Assembly: GCF_900169365.1 (NCBI RefSeq) | Contig: NZ_FXZH01000012.1 | Location: forward strand, 1-64,000 | Direction: 5' to 3' | Source of the DNA: Brevibacterium sp. 239c | GTDB taxonomy: Bacteria > Actinomycetota > Actinomycetes > Actinomycetales > Brevibacteriaceae | DNA: 64,000 nucleotides | Part shown: one piece after another, positions 1 to 8,086 of the stretch | Layout of the letters: every line of letters begins with the position of its first letter | Numbering within the stretch: the first letter of the stretch is position 1 | Notes under the pieces: model-generated | What the model saw: the letters and a program-made list of their open reading frames with translations, nothing else | The model's database searches: none | Told to the model about the DNA's origin: nothing | Translations under genes and position numbers: made by a program

Positions 1-78
1 GACGTTCGAGGGCAACAGTGGTTCGATTTTCTCCCACTGCTCATCAGTGAATACTCGGTGTCGTTGCTTTGTCGTCAC
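1..78 (-). CDS. IS5-family transposase, N-terminal fragment
   Basis: Only the first 26 codons lie in the window, from a GTG start at 78 running off the left edge. The peptide contains HRVFTDEQWEKIEPLLPSN, which is the typical start of the small N-terminal domain (DUF4096-like) of IS5/IS427 transposases. These enzymes carry a DDE catalytic domain further on, which is not visible here. A TTG directly upstream is an alternative start. The gene sits about 47 bases inside the proposed end of the element, as expected for this group. Confidence 0.72.
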   Translation of the reverse strand, partial: MTTKQRHRVFTDEQWEKIEPLLPSNV

Positions 79-125
79 CAACCCACCGTGTCAGTCCTGG
101 AATCGTCAATAAAGGAGACACGCCC
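1..125 (-). mobile_element. End of an IS5-family (IS427-like) insertion sequence, partial
   Basis: The left edge holds the 5' end of an insertion sequence read on the minus strand. Its outer end reads GGGCGTGTCTCC from position 125 inward, which resembles the terminal inverted repeats of the IS427 group of the IS5 family. The next bases, TAA at 126-128, fit the short T-N-A target duplication of that group. The other end lies outside the window, so the duplication cannot be confirmed. It interrupts a VOC-family gene whose start is at 206. Confidence 0.75.
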
Positions 126-206
126 TAAGTCGAGGCCGAGTGCGGAGTAGAACCGCACTGCTGCGGACATGTCTGCGGTGATGATTGAGATCGCGTCGAG
201 TTTCAT
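126..206 (-). pseudogene. VOC/glyoxalase-like protein, truncated by the IS
   Basis: From an ATG at 206 the minus strand encodes MKLDAISIITADMSAAVRFY followed by SALGLDL. This is the first beta-alpha unit of a vicinal-oxygen-chelate (glyoxalase/bleomycin resistance) protein. Similarity stops exactly where the IS end begins at 125, and the frame then runs to a stop inside the IS. Members of this family are normally 110-150 residues, so at least three quarters is missing or displaced beyond the IS. The rest may continue on the far side of the element, outside the window. The fragment is divergent from the PCD-VOC gene at 335. Confidence 0.7.
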
Positions 207-334
207 GTTCCCAGGCTATGGGCACGAGGCCTGGCCGAGCATGAACAGAACGGCCATCTTCTCGCAGAGGCACCATTCCTCCGATAGCGTGACTCCTGCG
301 ACCAAACGCACACGCATCACGGGAGGAGCGAGTT

Positions 335-1018
335 GTGGGACACGATGGCGTTCTCACCAGTTCGCAGATCTTCGACGCTGACCTCGAGGACTGGCGGCAG
401 TTGGCAGGGCCGATCAGGGCCAGATTCAGAACCGACGAATTCGGCCGAGGTCTTGCCTTCGTCAATGCGGTCGGGGAGGCGGCAGAACTGTCGAACCATG
501 CCCCCGACATCACTCTCACGAAGACCGGTGTCACCGTGACTGTGGGCAGTCATGACGTCGGCGGCGTGACCGAACGGGATATCACTCTCGCTCGAAAGAT
601 CAGCACGATCGCCGCTGAAGCGGACCTGAGTGCTGACACCGCAAGCCTGATGCAAGCCGAATTCGCTCTCGACACGAATTCAAGTGATCGAGTGTCCGAC
701 TTCTACGCGGCACTCCTCGGCGGTGAACCTGCGGGAGTGCATGCGGGTGGTGACCTCGTCGACCCAACTGGTCAGGTGAATACGCTGCTGTGGTGGCAGA
801 GGCCACGAGACGACAGCCGGTTCCCTCTGCCGGAGTCAGCCGTCCCGCAGAGTTGGCATCTCGATGTCTGGGTGAGCCATGACGAGGCCGAAGGACGGAT
901 TGCTGCAGCTCTCGCTGCGGGCGGCCACCTCGTCAGCGACACAGCTGCTCCGTCCTATTGGGTTCTAGAGGATCCCGACGGCAACCGAGCCTGCATCTGC
1001 GCGCCGATGGTCCACTGA
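335..1018 (+). CDS. Pterin-carbinolamine-dehydratase-like / VOC fusion protein
   Basis: Two domains are visible in 227 residues. Residues 5-95 resemble pterin-4a-carbinolamine dehydratase, ending in GGVTERDITLARKI. Residues 105-225 are a VOC (glyoxalase-like) domain ending in LEDPDGNRACICAP. Such fusions are annotated in other Actinobacteria; their reaction is not established. The dehydratase active-site region reads NHAP, where the usual motif is HHP, so one of the two adjacent catalytic histidines is replaced by alanine and dehydratase activity is doubtful. The GTG start at 335 is supported by AGGAG about 6 bases upstream. The next gene runs convergently and ends 5 bases away. Confidence 0.75.
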   Translation: MGHDGVLTSSQIFDADLEDWRQLAGPIRARFRTDEFGRGLAFVNAVGEAAELSNHAPDITLTKTGVTVTVGSHDVGGVTERDITLARKISTIAAEADLSADTASLMQAEFALDTNSSDRVSDFYAALLGGEPAGVHAGGDLVDPTGQVNTLLWWQRPRDDSRFPLPESAVPQSWHLDVWVSHDEAEGRIAAALAAGGHLVSDTAAPSYWVLEDPDGNRACICAPMVH

Positions 1019-1022
1019 GTCA

Positions 1023-1424
1023 TCAGTCGGCTTCGGCGAGGTATTCCCCGAGGATGCTGCGAATGCCCTCGGGGATCGGCGAGGGCTTGCCGGTCTCCCG
1101 GTCGATGTGGACGAGGACGACGTCAGAGTTGAACACCTTCTGGCCGCTCTGGTCACCGCGGGTGTGGACGGTGAATGAGGAGTTGCCGATCCTCTTGATG
1201 GTCACCGTCATTGTGAGTTCGGGGCCGTACATGACGGGGAGCAGGTAGTCGATCGACTGGTTGGCGACGAGCATGCCACCGCCGGTCAAGCTCCCGGCCT
1301 TGGCCTCGTGGAGCCACCTGATGCGGCCTTCCTCGATGAGGGTGATCATGCGCGCGTTGTTCACGTGGCCGAGCATGTCCTGATCGGACCAGCGCACCTC
1401 TGGGGAATACTCGAATGTCTTCAC
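1023..1424 (-). CDS. Hotdog-fold acyl-CoA thioesterase (4HBT family)
   Basis: A 133-residue single-domain hotdog protein. WSDQDMLGHVNNARM near the N-terminus is the 4-hydroxybenzoyl-CoA-thioesterase signature, with the aspartate as the usual catalytic residue and the GHVNN turn at the start of the central helix. It probably hydrolyses a fatty or branched acyl-CoA in the cytoplasm; the substrate cannot be read from sequence. I prefer the GTG at 1424, with GAAAGG about 6 bases upstream, over a TTG two codons earlier. It is divergent from the acyl-CoA racemase gene at 1603, which suits a shared role in acyl-CoA handling. Confidence 0.8.
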   Translation of the reverse strand: MKTFEYSPEVRWSDQDMLGHVNNARMITLIEEGRIRWLHEAKAGSLTGGGMLVANQSIDYLLPVMYGPELTMTVTIKRIGNSSFTVHTRGDQSGQKVFNSDVVLVHIDRETGKPSPIPEGIRSILGEYLAEAD

Positions 1425-1563
1425 GGACAACCTTTCGACTCATCTGCTTCGGAGACTCTCCATCTCCGACTATGGGACGCTACCAGGGTGGCCGGACGGC
1501 CCTGATCACCGGGACCTCTGATCGTCGGGTGTGGCCCTGCCGCCTCTTCGGACCTGATCGATC

Positions 1564-1578
1564 GTTCTATAGTGGAAC
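1564..1578. promoter_or_regulatory. Candidate promoter and operator upstream of the racemase gene
   Basis: GTTCTATAGTGGAAC is an imperfect palindrome with GTTC/GAAC ends. Its middle contains TATAGT, a good -10 element for the gene starting at 1603. A similar but longer palindrome occurs at 12893-12909 in front of the DmdA-like gene, so both could be bound by related regulators. Operator function is inferred from symmetry only. Confidence 0.4.
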
Positions 1579-1602
1579 ATGTTTGATCGACGAAAGGAAA
1601 TC

Positions 1603-2769
1603 ATGGCAGTGCTCAAAGGCGTGCGCGTTCTCGACCTCGGCGGAATCGGCCCCGGCCCCTTCGCCGCAATGATGTTGGCAGATATGGGCGCCGAGGTGAT
1701 TCGCCTTGATCCGCCGAAGACGGCCGGCCAGCCCATGAACCCTGTTCTCGACCGCGGCAAGAGGTCGATGACCGCAGACTTCAAGTCCGAAGCCGGCATC
1801 GAACTCGCCCGGTCCCTGGCGGCGAAGTCCGACATCGTCATCGAAGGCTTCCGTCCAGGCGCCGCGGAACGCTTGGGCCTCGGCCCCGACGATCTCCACG
1901 CGCTCAATCCTGCCCTTGTCTACGGCCGCATCACCGGCTACGGACAGGACGGTCCGAAGTCGCAGAAGGCAGGCCACGATCTGGGCTACATCGCTTCGTC
2001 CGGACTGCTCAACCAGCTCGGCCGCGCCGATGGACCGCCGCAGTTCCCCGCAAACCTCATCGGCGATTTCGGTGGGGGCGGCATGCTGCTTGTCGTCGGC
2101 GTTCTCGGCGCACTGACCAGTGCCCGCACCACCGGCATCGGCACCGTCGTCGACACCGCCATGATCGACGGCGCGAACCTCCTGTATTCGATGATGCACG
2201 GCTTCTCCGAGATCGGCATGTGGCGTCACGACGCACGCGGGCGCAACCTCCTGGATTCCGGAGCACCGTTCTATGACGTCTATCCCACCGCCGACGACAG
2301 GTACGTGTCCGTTGCCTGCATCGAACCGGCCTTCTTCGCCGAATTCGTGCGCACTCTCGACGTCGAGGACCGCCTGCCCGAACCGCTGGGCGAGATCAAC
2401 CATTGGCAGCCGAAGCACTGGCCCGTCATGCGGCCAGTCTTCGCCGAGGCGCTCGCCTCACGCACCTTGGCCGAACTCGAAGAGCTCTTCACCGGTCGCG
2501 ATGCCTGCGTCGAACCGGTCCTGACCATGGCCGAGGCGAAGACCGATGCTCATAACCAGTACCGCGGACTCTTCTACACCGATGAGGCCGGAATCGAGCA
2601 ACCCGCACCGGCACCGAGGTTCGGCCAGGCAACTGCCCCCACCTCAACAGGCACCCCCACCTCAACTGGCGCGGCCACCTCGGATGGCGCGGACAGTGCA
2701 GGCCAACCTCGGCGGGCATCGGTTATCGGTGCCGACACCGACGCGGTGATCGCCGAATTGGGTCTGTGA
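1603..2769 (+). CDS. Alpha-methylacyl-CoA racemase-like CoA-transferase family III enzyme
   Basis: This 388-residue protein belongs to the CaiB/BaiF family. Family features include GVRVLDLGGIGPGPFAAMMLADMGAEVI at the N-terminus. AGHDLGYIA, NLIGDFGGG and ACIEPAFF match the regions carrying the His, Asp and Glu catalytic residues of bacterial alpha-methylacyl-CoA racemase, so racemisation of 2-methylacyl-CoA esters is more likely than CoA transfer. The ATG at 1603 is chosen because GAAAGGA lies just before it; an earlier in-frame ATG at 1579 has no ribosome site. An odd stretch of Thr, Ser, Pro and Gly with repeated PTSTG units, encoded at about 2624-2720, interrupts the C-terminal region. The neighbouring etfA ends 6 bases beyond the stop on the other strand. 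Confidence 0.82.
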   Translation: MAVLKGVRVLDLGGIGPGPFAAMMLADMGAEVIRLDPPKTAGQPMNPVLDRGKRSMTADFKSEAGIELARSLAAKSDIVIEGFRPGAAERLGLGPDDLHALNPALVYGRITGYGQDGPKSQKAGHDLGYIASSGLLNQLGRADGPPQFPANLIGDFGGGGMLLVVGVLGALTSARTTGIGTVVDTAMIDGANLLYSMMHGFSEIGMWRHDARGRNLLDSGAPFYDVYPTADDRYVSVACIEPAFFAEFVRTLDVEDRLPEPLGEINHWQPKHWPVMRPVFAEALASRTLAELEELFTGRDACVEPVLTMAEAKTDAHNQYRGLFYTDEAGIEQPAPAPRFGQATAPTSTGTPTSTGAATSDGADSAGQPRRASVIGADTDAVIAELGL

Positions 2770-2775
2770 GCGGCA

Positions 2776-3744
2776 TCAGCCGCGACGGTTCCTGATCTCC
2801 TCGTTGACGGCGCCGACGACCTCGTGGAGATCGCCGATGATGGCGTAATCGGCGCGCTGAACCATCGTCGACTCCTCGTCGGTGTTGATCGCGATGAGCG
2901 TCTTCGCGCCCTCGATTCCGGCCATGTGCTGGATCGCGCCGGAGATTCCGCACGCGATGTAGACATCGGGGGTGATCCGACTGCCGGTCTGACCGACCTG
3001 TTCGGAATGCGGTCGCCAGCCCAGACCCGTGACCACGCGAGAGACTCCCAGGGCTCCGCCGAGGTGGTCGACGAGTTCGAGGACCTCGCCGAATCCGTTC
3101 TCCGAACCGACTCCGCGACCGGCTCCGACGACGGCTCTGGCCTGAGTCAGCCCTGTCGTGTCATTGCCATCGGTGGTTTCGACTTCGGTGCGAAGCACGC
3201 GGGTGCGCAGATCCTCCTCCGCGGCTTCGGGGGAGTGCGTGAGGACCTCCGGTGTCGTCGGTGTGGTCTCCTCCGGGTTGCAGGCGTGGCCGGCGACCGT
3301 AAGAACCTGCAGGTCACCGCCGAGTCGGAGGCGTTCGAACGCGGCCCCACCGAGCACCTGTCGCAGCAGACCCTCGTCGTCGGCGGCCACGACGTTGGCC
3401 GCCATCCGCTCACCGATGCGCACGGCCACATGTGTCATGAGCTCCATCCCGCGCGGAGTCCCCGAGGCCAGAACCGTCCCGGTCTCCGGCGCGATGTCGA
3501 CGAGAGCCTGAGCCCAGGCTGCGGCTGAATAGGCCTCAAGGTCCGCAGACTCGAGGTGGTGGATCCGGTCCACGCCGAGTGCTGCGAGCTGCTTGTGGGC
3601 TGACTCGGTGAGCGAGCCGATGACGGCAGCTTCGAGGACCGAACCGGCGAGGACGTCCGCGTTCGTACGGGCGAAGGTGAGCGCCTCGGCGGAGGTCAGC
3701 TGCACCTGACCACTCTCATCGGTTTCGACGTATACGAGAGTCAT
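2776..3744 (-). CDS. etfA: Electron transfer flavoprotein alpha subunit
   Basis: The 322-residue protein has the FAD-binding C-terminal domain of EtfA/FixB, seen as GLGWRPHSEQVGQTGSR followed by PDVYIACGISGAIQHMAGI. It carries electrons as a heterodimer with EtfB from a dehydrogenase to ETF-quinone oxidoreductase. Its start overlaps the end of etfB by four bases, so the two are translationally coupled. They follow directly after a dimethylglycine/sarcosine dehydrogenase-like gene, which makes this pair a likely dedicated acceptor for that enzyme rather than the housekeeping ETF of beta-oxidation. An insert in the middle (ETTPTTPEVLTHSPEAAEED) is longer than I expect for the family. Confidence 0.9.
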   Translation of the reverse strand: MTLVYVETDESGQVQLTSAEALTFARTNADVLAGSVLEAAVIGSLTESAHKQLAALGVDRIHHLESADLEAYSAAAWAQALVDIAPETGTVLASGTPRGMELMTHVAVRIGERMAANVVAADDEGLLRQVLGGAAFERLRLGGDLQVLTVAGHACNPEETTPTTPEVLTHSPEAAEEDLRTRVLRTEVETTDGNDTTGLTQARAVVGAGRGVGSENGFGEVLELVDHLGGALGVSRVVTGLGWRPHSEQVGQTGSRITPDVYIACGISGAIQHMAGIEGAKTLIAINTDEESTMVQRADYAIIGDLHEVVGAVNEEIRNRRG

Positions 3745-4529
3745 GACCTGATCACTCCGATCTCTTCGAGAATATCGACCAAGGCACCGGCAGCGTCACG
3801 GCCCTCGCCGAGGATCGTGACCGCGCTTGCCTTCTCCGGCGGCAATTCGAGGCCGATGCGCGGATTTCCGGCACCCGGCTCGGGCGCCACATATTCGGCA
3901 ATGCGAGCCTTCTTCGCCTTCATCCGACCGGTGATCGATGGATAGCGCGGGTCGATACCGCCCTCCTGGACGGCGATGACGGCGGGCAGCTCGAGGGAGA
4001 AGGCCTCGGTCCCGGCCGGCCCGATCCCGTGGGCCTCGATCGCGCCGGAGCCGCCGGAACCCCCGGTCGCGCTCAGCGTCTGGATCCCGGTCAGCACCGG
4101 GTATTCGAGATCATAGGCCAGGCGGATGGGGACCTGGAAATCACCGGTGTCGGCGGCATCATTGCCCAGCAGCACGAGATCGAAGTTCTGGCCCTCCTCG
4201 GCGCGATCACGGATGACGTCACCGATGATCGAGGCGATGTCTTCGGGGCCGAACGCCTCGGGATTGTCGGCTTCGATGAGGATTCCGTCGTTGGCGCCCA
4301 CGCCTACGGCTGCGCGCAGCTGCTCGACTGCTTCAGCGGGGCCCAACGTGAGTACTGTGACCGTGCCGCCGGTGGCAGCCGCGGTCTGGATGGCCAACTC
4401 CACCGCGCATTCCTCGTGCGCCGAGGTGGTGTGGCCCAGGCTCGAGTCGTCGATGTTCGTGCCGGATTCGTTGAGCGTGATCTGGCCAGAGATGTCGGGG
4501 ATGCGTTTGATGCAGACGAGGATGTCCAC
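3741..4529 (-). CDS. etfB: Electron transfer flavoprotein beta subunit
   Basis: 262 residues beginning MDILVCIKRIPD, the characteristic opening of EtfB/FixA, with the alpha/beta fold that holds AMP in the heterodimer. It lies three bases after the stop of the flavoprotein gene and overlaps etfA by four bases, so flavoprotein-etfB-etfA forms a three-gene operon on the minus strand. A glycine-rich stretch (TGGSGGSGAIE) around residues 153-163 is probably a flexible loop. Confidence 0.9.
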   Translation of the reverse strand: MDILVCIKRIPDISGQITLNESGTNIDDSSLGHTTSAHEECAVELAIQTAAATGGTVTVLTLGPAEAVEQLRAAVGVGANDGILIEADNPEAFGPEDIASIIGDVIRDRAEEGQNFDLVLLGNDAADTGDFQVPIRLAYDLEYPVLTGIQTLSATGGSGGSGAIEAHGIGPAGTEAFSLELPAVIAVQEGGIDPRYPSITGRMKAKKARIAEYVAPEPGAGNPRIGLELPPEKASAVTILGEGRDAAGALVDILEEIGVIRS

Positions 4530-4532
4530 GGC

Positions 4533-7046
4533 CTACCTCCTGATGCTCTCGTTGTCGGGATCGAAGAGGGGCGTGGCGTCGATCGAGGCCACCGTGACGG
4601 GGTAGGCCTCCTCCATGTAGACGACGGTGAGCTGGTTGCCCACGACCGCCTCGGCGGGAGGGAGGAAGGCCATGAGGACATGCTTGCCCAGGCTCGGGGC
4701 AGACCCCGCCGAGGTGACGAAGGAGTGGTGCCCGTGCCCGTCGACCAGCGGCCCGCCGTCCTTGGATTGGATGGGTTCCCCGCCGAGCATGTAGCGTTTC
4801 TCGCCGCTGGCGCTTGTATGATCGTCGACCGTGAGTGAGCACAGGATCGCCTTCGGGTCCTCCTCGCGGTGTCGCAGGTGGGCGTCGCGGCCGACGAAGT
4901 TCTGCGACTTCACCTTCGGTCGGGCCATGCCGACCTCGATGACGGTGCGGTCGGAGTCGAGTTCGGCACCGAAGGCGCGGTAGCCCTTCTCGATGCGGCC
5001 CGTGGTGCCGTAGACGCCGAGTCCCACCGGTACGAGACCGTGCTCTTTTCCGGCCTCGGTGAGGACGTCCCAGAGTTTGAGTCCGGATTCCATAGGGACG
5101 TAGAGTTCCCAGCCCAGATCACCGACGTAGGAGATGCGGGAGGCCAGCACCGTCAGCGAGCCGATCTCGATGGTCCGGGCCGTGCCGAACTTGAAGGCTT
5201 CGTGGGAGACGTCTGCGTTCGTGACCTGGGAGAGGATGTCGCGTGCCCGCGGTCCCCACAATCCGATCGTCGTCCATGACGAGGTGAGGTCGGCGATCTG
5301 GGCACCTGTCTTCGGGAGCCGATCGGCGAACCATTTGACGTCGACCATGCCGTGGGCGGCTCCCGTGACAACGCGGAACCGGTCGTGGGACAGTCGCATG
5401 ATGGTCAGGTCCGAGCGGAATCCACCTGCCTCGTCGAGGACCGGGGTGTAGACGACCCTGCCGATCTTCACATCCATCTGGGCCAGCACGATGGACTGGA
5501 CGGCATCGAGGGCGGCGGGGCCGAACACATCGAAGATGACGAAGCTTGAGAGGTCGACGAGTCCGGCGCGCTCGCGCATCGCTAGGTGTTCGGCGTTGGT
5601 GATCGGCGACCACCAGCGCGAGTCCCATTCCGCAGTGCGGTCCATGACCTTGTCGCCGAATTCTTCGAGCAGCGGTGCATTCGATTCGTACCACTGGGGG
5701 CGTTCCCAGCCGGCGACTTCGAAGAAGACGGCGCCGAGTTCCTTCTCGCGCTCATGCATGGGGGAGAGGCGAACGTTGCGGTCGGAGTTCCACTGCTCGC
5801 CGGGATGGACGATGCCGTAGGTCTTGATGAAGGCTTCCGAGGTGCGGGCCTGTACGTGTTCGCGGGTGCGTTGGTGCGGGTGGAAGCGGGCGATGTCGGC
5901 GCCCTGGACGTCGACCTCGGGCAGGCCGTTCGTCATCCACTCGGCCACGGCCCGGCCCACGCCCGGGCCTTCCTTGACCCACACGGCTGCGGCCGACCAC
6001 AGGCCTCTGACCTCGGGTGATTCGCCGAGGATGGGAGCACCGTCGGGAGTCAGGGACAGGAGACCGTTGATCGCGTAGCGGATCTCGACGTCGGGGTTGG
6101 ACAGCACATCGGGCATGAGTTCGAGGGCCTGTTCGAGCTGCGGGTCGAAGTCGTCGTCGGTGAAGGGCATCTCCGTGGGGGAGAGCTTCGCGGCCTCGAT
6201 CGAGGGGATCTCATCGGGCTCGTGGAGAATTGCACGGTGGGCGTAGGAGCCGATCTCCATGTCCGAGCCGTGCTGACGTTCGTAGCAGAAGGTGTCCATA
6301 TCGCGCACTATGGGGAAGGTGATCTCACCCGTCTGTTCGGCCAGCTGTGGGACCGGGCCGACGCTGATCATCTGGTGCACTGCCGGGGTCAGTGGGATCG
6401 CGGCACCGGCCATGGCAGCGATGCGCGGACTCCAGACACCGCAGGCGATGAGAATCTTGTCGGTCTCGATCGCACCCTTCGTGGTGTGCACGCGTGCGAT
6501 CGCTCCGCCCTCGACGTCGATGCCGGTCACCTCGGTGTTCGGCGACACAGTGAGAGCACCCTTCTTCTGCGCGGATTCGCGCATCATCGTGCCCGCCCCG
6601 ACGGAGTCGACGACGCCGACGCTGGGCGTCCAGAAGGCACCGACGATGACCGACGGGTCGAGGAACGGAACCTTCTCGACGACCTCTTCGGGGGTGACCA
6701 GATGAGATTCGATGCCCCAGGCCTTGGCCGAGGCCATCCTGCGCCGCAGCTCCTGCATGCGCGCCTGGGTGCGAGCGACCTCGTAGCCGCCGGACTGGGT
6801 GAAGACGCCGAGTTCCTTGTACTGACGCACGCTGTCAAGGGTGAGGTCGGTGATCTCGCGGGAATGATCGACCGGGAAGATGAAGTTCGAGGCATGTCCG
6901 GTCGAGCCGCCCGGGTTGGGCAGCGGACCCTTGTCGACCTGGACGATGTCGCTCCAGCCGAGCTCGGCCAGATGGTGGACGAGGCTGTTGCCGACGATGC
7001 CTGCACCGACGACAACGACACTGGCCTGGGCGGGAATGGAGGCCAC
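4533..7046 (-). CDS. Dimethylglycine/sarcosine dehydrogenase-like flavoprotein with GcvT domain
   Basis: This 837-residue protein has the same domain order and length as Arthrobacter dimethylglycine oxidase. It has a DAO-type FAD domain (VVVGAGIVG near residue 10), a middle linker domain, and C-terminal GcvT folate-binding domains from about residue 440. GGSTGHAS near residue 50 contains the histidine that carries covalent FAD in that family, and AGGFRSDLT near residue 550 contains the aspartate used in folate chemistry. It should oxidise an N-methyl substrate and pass the methylene group to tetrahydrofolate. Because it is co-transcribed with etfBA, it probably acts as a dehydrogenase rather than an oxidase. 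The GTG start has GGAGAGGAG upstream. The exact substrate is not determined by sequence. Confidence 0.82.
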   Translation of the reverse strand: MASIPAQASVVVVGAGIVGNSLVHHLAELGWSDIVQVDKGPLPNPGGSTGHASNFIFPVDHSREITDLTLDSVRQYKELGVFTQSGGYEVARTQARMQELRRRMASAKAWGIESHLVTPEEVVEKVPFLDPSVIVGAFWTPSVGVVDSVGAGTMMRESAQKKGALTVSPNTEVTGIDVEGGAIARVHTTKGAIETDKILIACGVWSPRIAAMAGAAIPLTPAVHQMISVGPVPQLAEQTGEITFPIVRDMDTFCYERQHGSDMEIGSYAHRAILHEPDEIPSIEAAKLSPTEMPFTDDDFDPQLEQALELMPDVLSNPDVEIRYAINGLLSLTPDGAPILGESPEVRGLWSAAAVWVKEGPGVGRAVAEWMTNGLPEVDVQGADIARFHPHQRTREHVQARTSEAFIKTYGIVHPGEQWNSDRNVRLSPMHEREKELGAVFFEVAGWERPQWYESNAPLLEEFGDKVMDRTAEWDSRWWSPITNAEHLAMRERAGLVDLSSFVIFDVFGPAALDAVQSIVLAQMDVKIGRVVYTPVLDEAGGFRSDLTIMRLSHDRFRVVTGAAHGMVDVKWFADRLPKTGAQIADLTSSWTTIGLWGPRARDILSQVTNADVSHEAFKFGTARTIEIGSLTVLASRISYVGDLGWELYVPMESGLKLWDVLTEAGKEHGLVPVGLGVYGTTGRIEKGYRAFGAELDSDRTVIEVGMARPKVKSQNFVGRDAHLRHREEDPKAILCSLTVDDHTSASGEKRYMLGGEPIQSKDGGPLVDGHGHHSFVTSAGSAPSLGKHVLMAFLPPAEAVVGNQLTVVYMEEAYPVTVASIDATPLFDPDNESIRR

Positions 7047-7089
7047 GGGAGGCTCCTCTCCGAAGGCATCTTCGCCTTCAACGGCACAT

Positions 7090-7119
7090 GTTGCGTACTA
7101 TGCAACGTGACGCACTATG
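7090..7119. promoter_or_regulatory. Candidate IclR operator in front of the flavoprotein-etfBA operon
   Basis: GTTGCGTACTATGCAAC (7090-7106) is an inverted repeat with 5-base arms. The core GTACTATG recurs as GCACTATG 17 bases later (7112-7119). The pair lies between the flavoprotein gene and the IclR gene upstream of it, the normal place for an operator bound by that IclR protein. Binding is inferred. Confidence 0.45.
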
Positions 7120-7188
7120 TGAAACTAGGTGCTCTGATCGTCCTCCGCCCGCCGAGGTGTGTCAAGGGGTCTGTTCGGCGACCGTTCC

Positions 7189-7965
7189 TCAGCTCTCGCG
7201 CCAGCCGAACCGTGACGAGATGTCGGCGGCCGCAGCCACCAGCAGATCCTTGGCAGCTTCGACCTTTTCCTCCGTGAAGCGAAACCCCGGTCCCGAGGCA
7301 GAGACCGAGGCGATGACATCGCCGTGGGCGTTGCGAATCGGGGCAGAAACGGCGGTGAGGCCGATCTCGAGCTCATCGATGACGATCGAGTGTCCGGCGG
7401 CGACCACCTCGGCGACTTCAGCGAGCAGATGGGGGATCGCGGTCACCGTGTGCGGAGTGTAGGTCGGCAGTCTCTTTTCGAGTGCGGCGCGGATGCCTGC
7501 CTCGCTCAGGCCCGACAGGAGGACCTTGCCGTTCGATGTCGCGTGCAGGGGGATGCGCTGGCCGACCCAGTTGTGGCTCTGGACAGAGGCACTGCCGGAG
7601 ACCTGGTCGAGGTAGAGGGCCGCGCCGTCGGAGAGGACGGCGACGTTGATCGTCTCACCGGTGCGTTCTGCTAAGAGCTTCGCGATGGGGCGGGCTTCCT
7701 GGACGATGTCGAGACGTGCGGTGGTGGCTCCGGCAAGGCGGAGGATGCCAAGACCCAGGCGGTACTTGCCGCGATGCTGGTCCTGTTCGACGAGGCCGCG
7801 GGCCTCAAGTGTGGACACGATGCGGGAGGCGGTCGATTTGTGCACGCCGAGTTCGACTGCGATGTCGGTGACCCCGGCGAGCCCGGTGCGGGCGATGACC
7901 TCGAGGATCGTGACCGCGCGGTCGACTGACTGCACGGAGCCGGAATTCGTCTCGCTGTTGCTCAT
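7189..7965 (-). CDS. IclR-family transcriptional regulator
   Basis: 258 residues. The N-terminal winged helix (SVQSVDRAVTILEVIARTG, then GVTDIAVELGVHKSTASRIVSTL) is followed by the IclR effector-binding domain. It lies directly upstream of, and on the same strand as, the dimethylglycine dehydrogenase-like operon, so it is the likely regulator of that operon. The ATG at 7965 was chosen because the IclR domain begins a few residues later; an upstream in-frame TTG would add ten unusual residues. It is divergent from a second IclR gene, so the 121-base spacer probably holds two facing promoters. Confidence 0.88.
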   Translation of the reverse strand: MSNSETNSGSVQSVDRAVTILEVIARTGLAGVTDIAVELGVHKSTASRIVSTLEARGLVEQDQHRGKYRLGLGILRLAGATTARLDIVQEARPIAKLLAERTGETINVAVLSDGAALYLDQVSGSASVQSHNWVGQRIPLHATSNGKVLLSGLSEAGIRAALEKRLPTYTPHTVTAIPHLLAEVAEVVAAGHSIVIDELEIGLTAVSAPIRNAHGDVIASVSASGPGFRFTEEKVEAAKDLLVAAAADISSRFGWRES

Positions 7966-8086
7966 TTCGAAACTGTAACTCACATGACACAACACGAACA
8001 GGGTTCAATCACGGGTGATGTAGGGTGAATGCCGCCGGAGCGCCGATGGCGCCGCGGCACATCTTTCCCCGACGGAGTTGAGCGCT

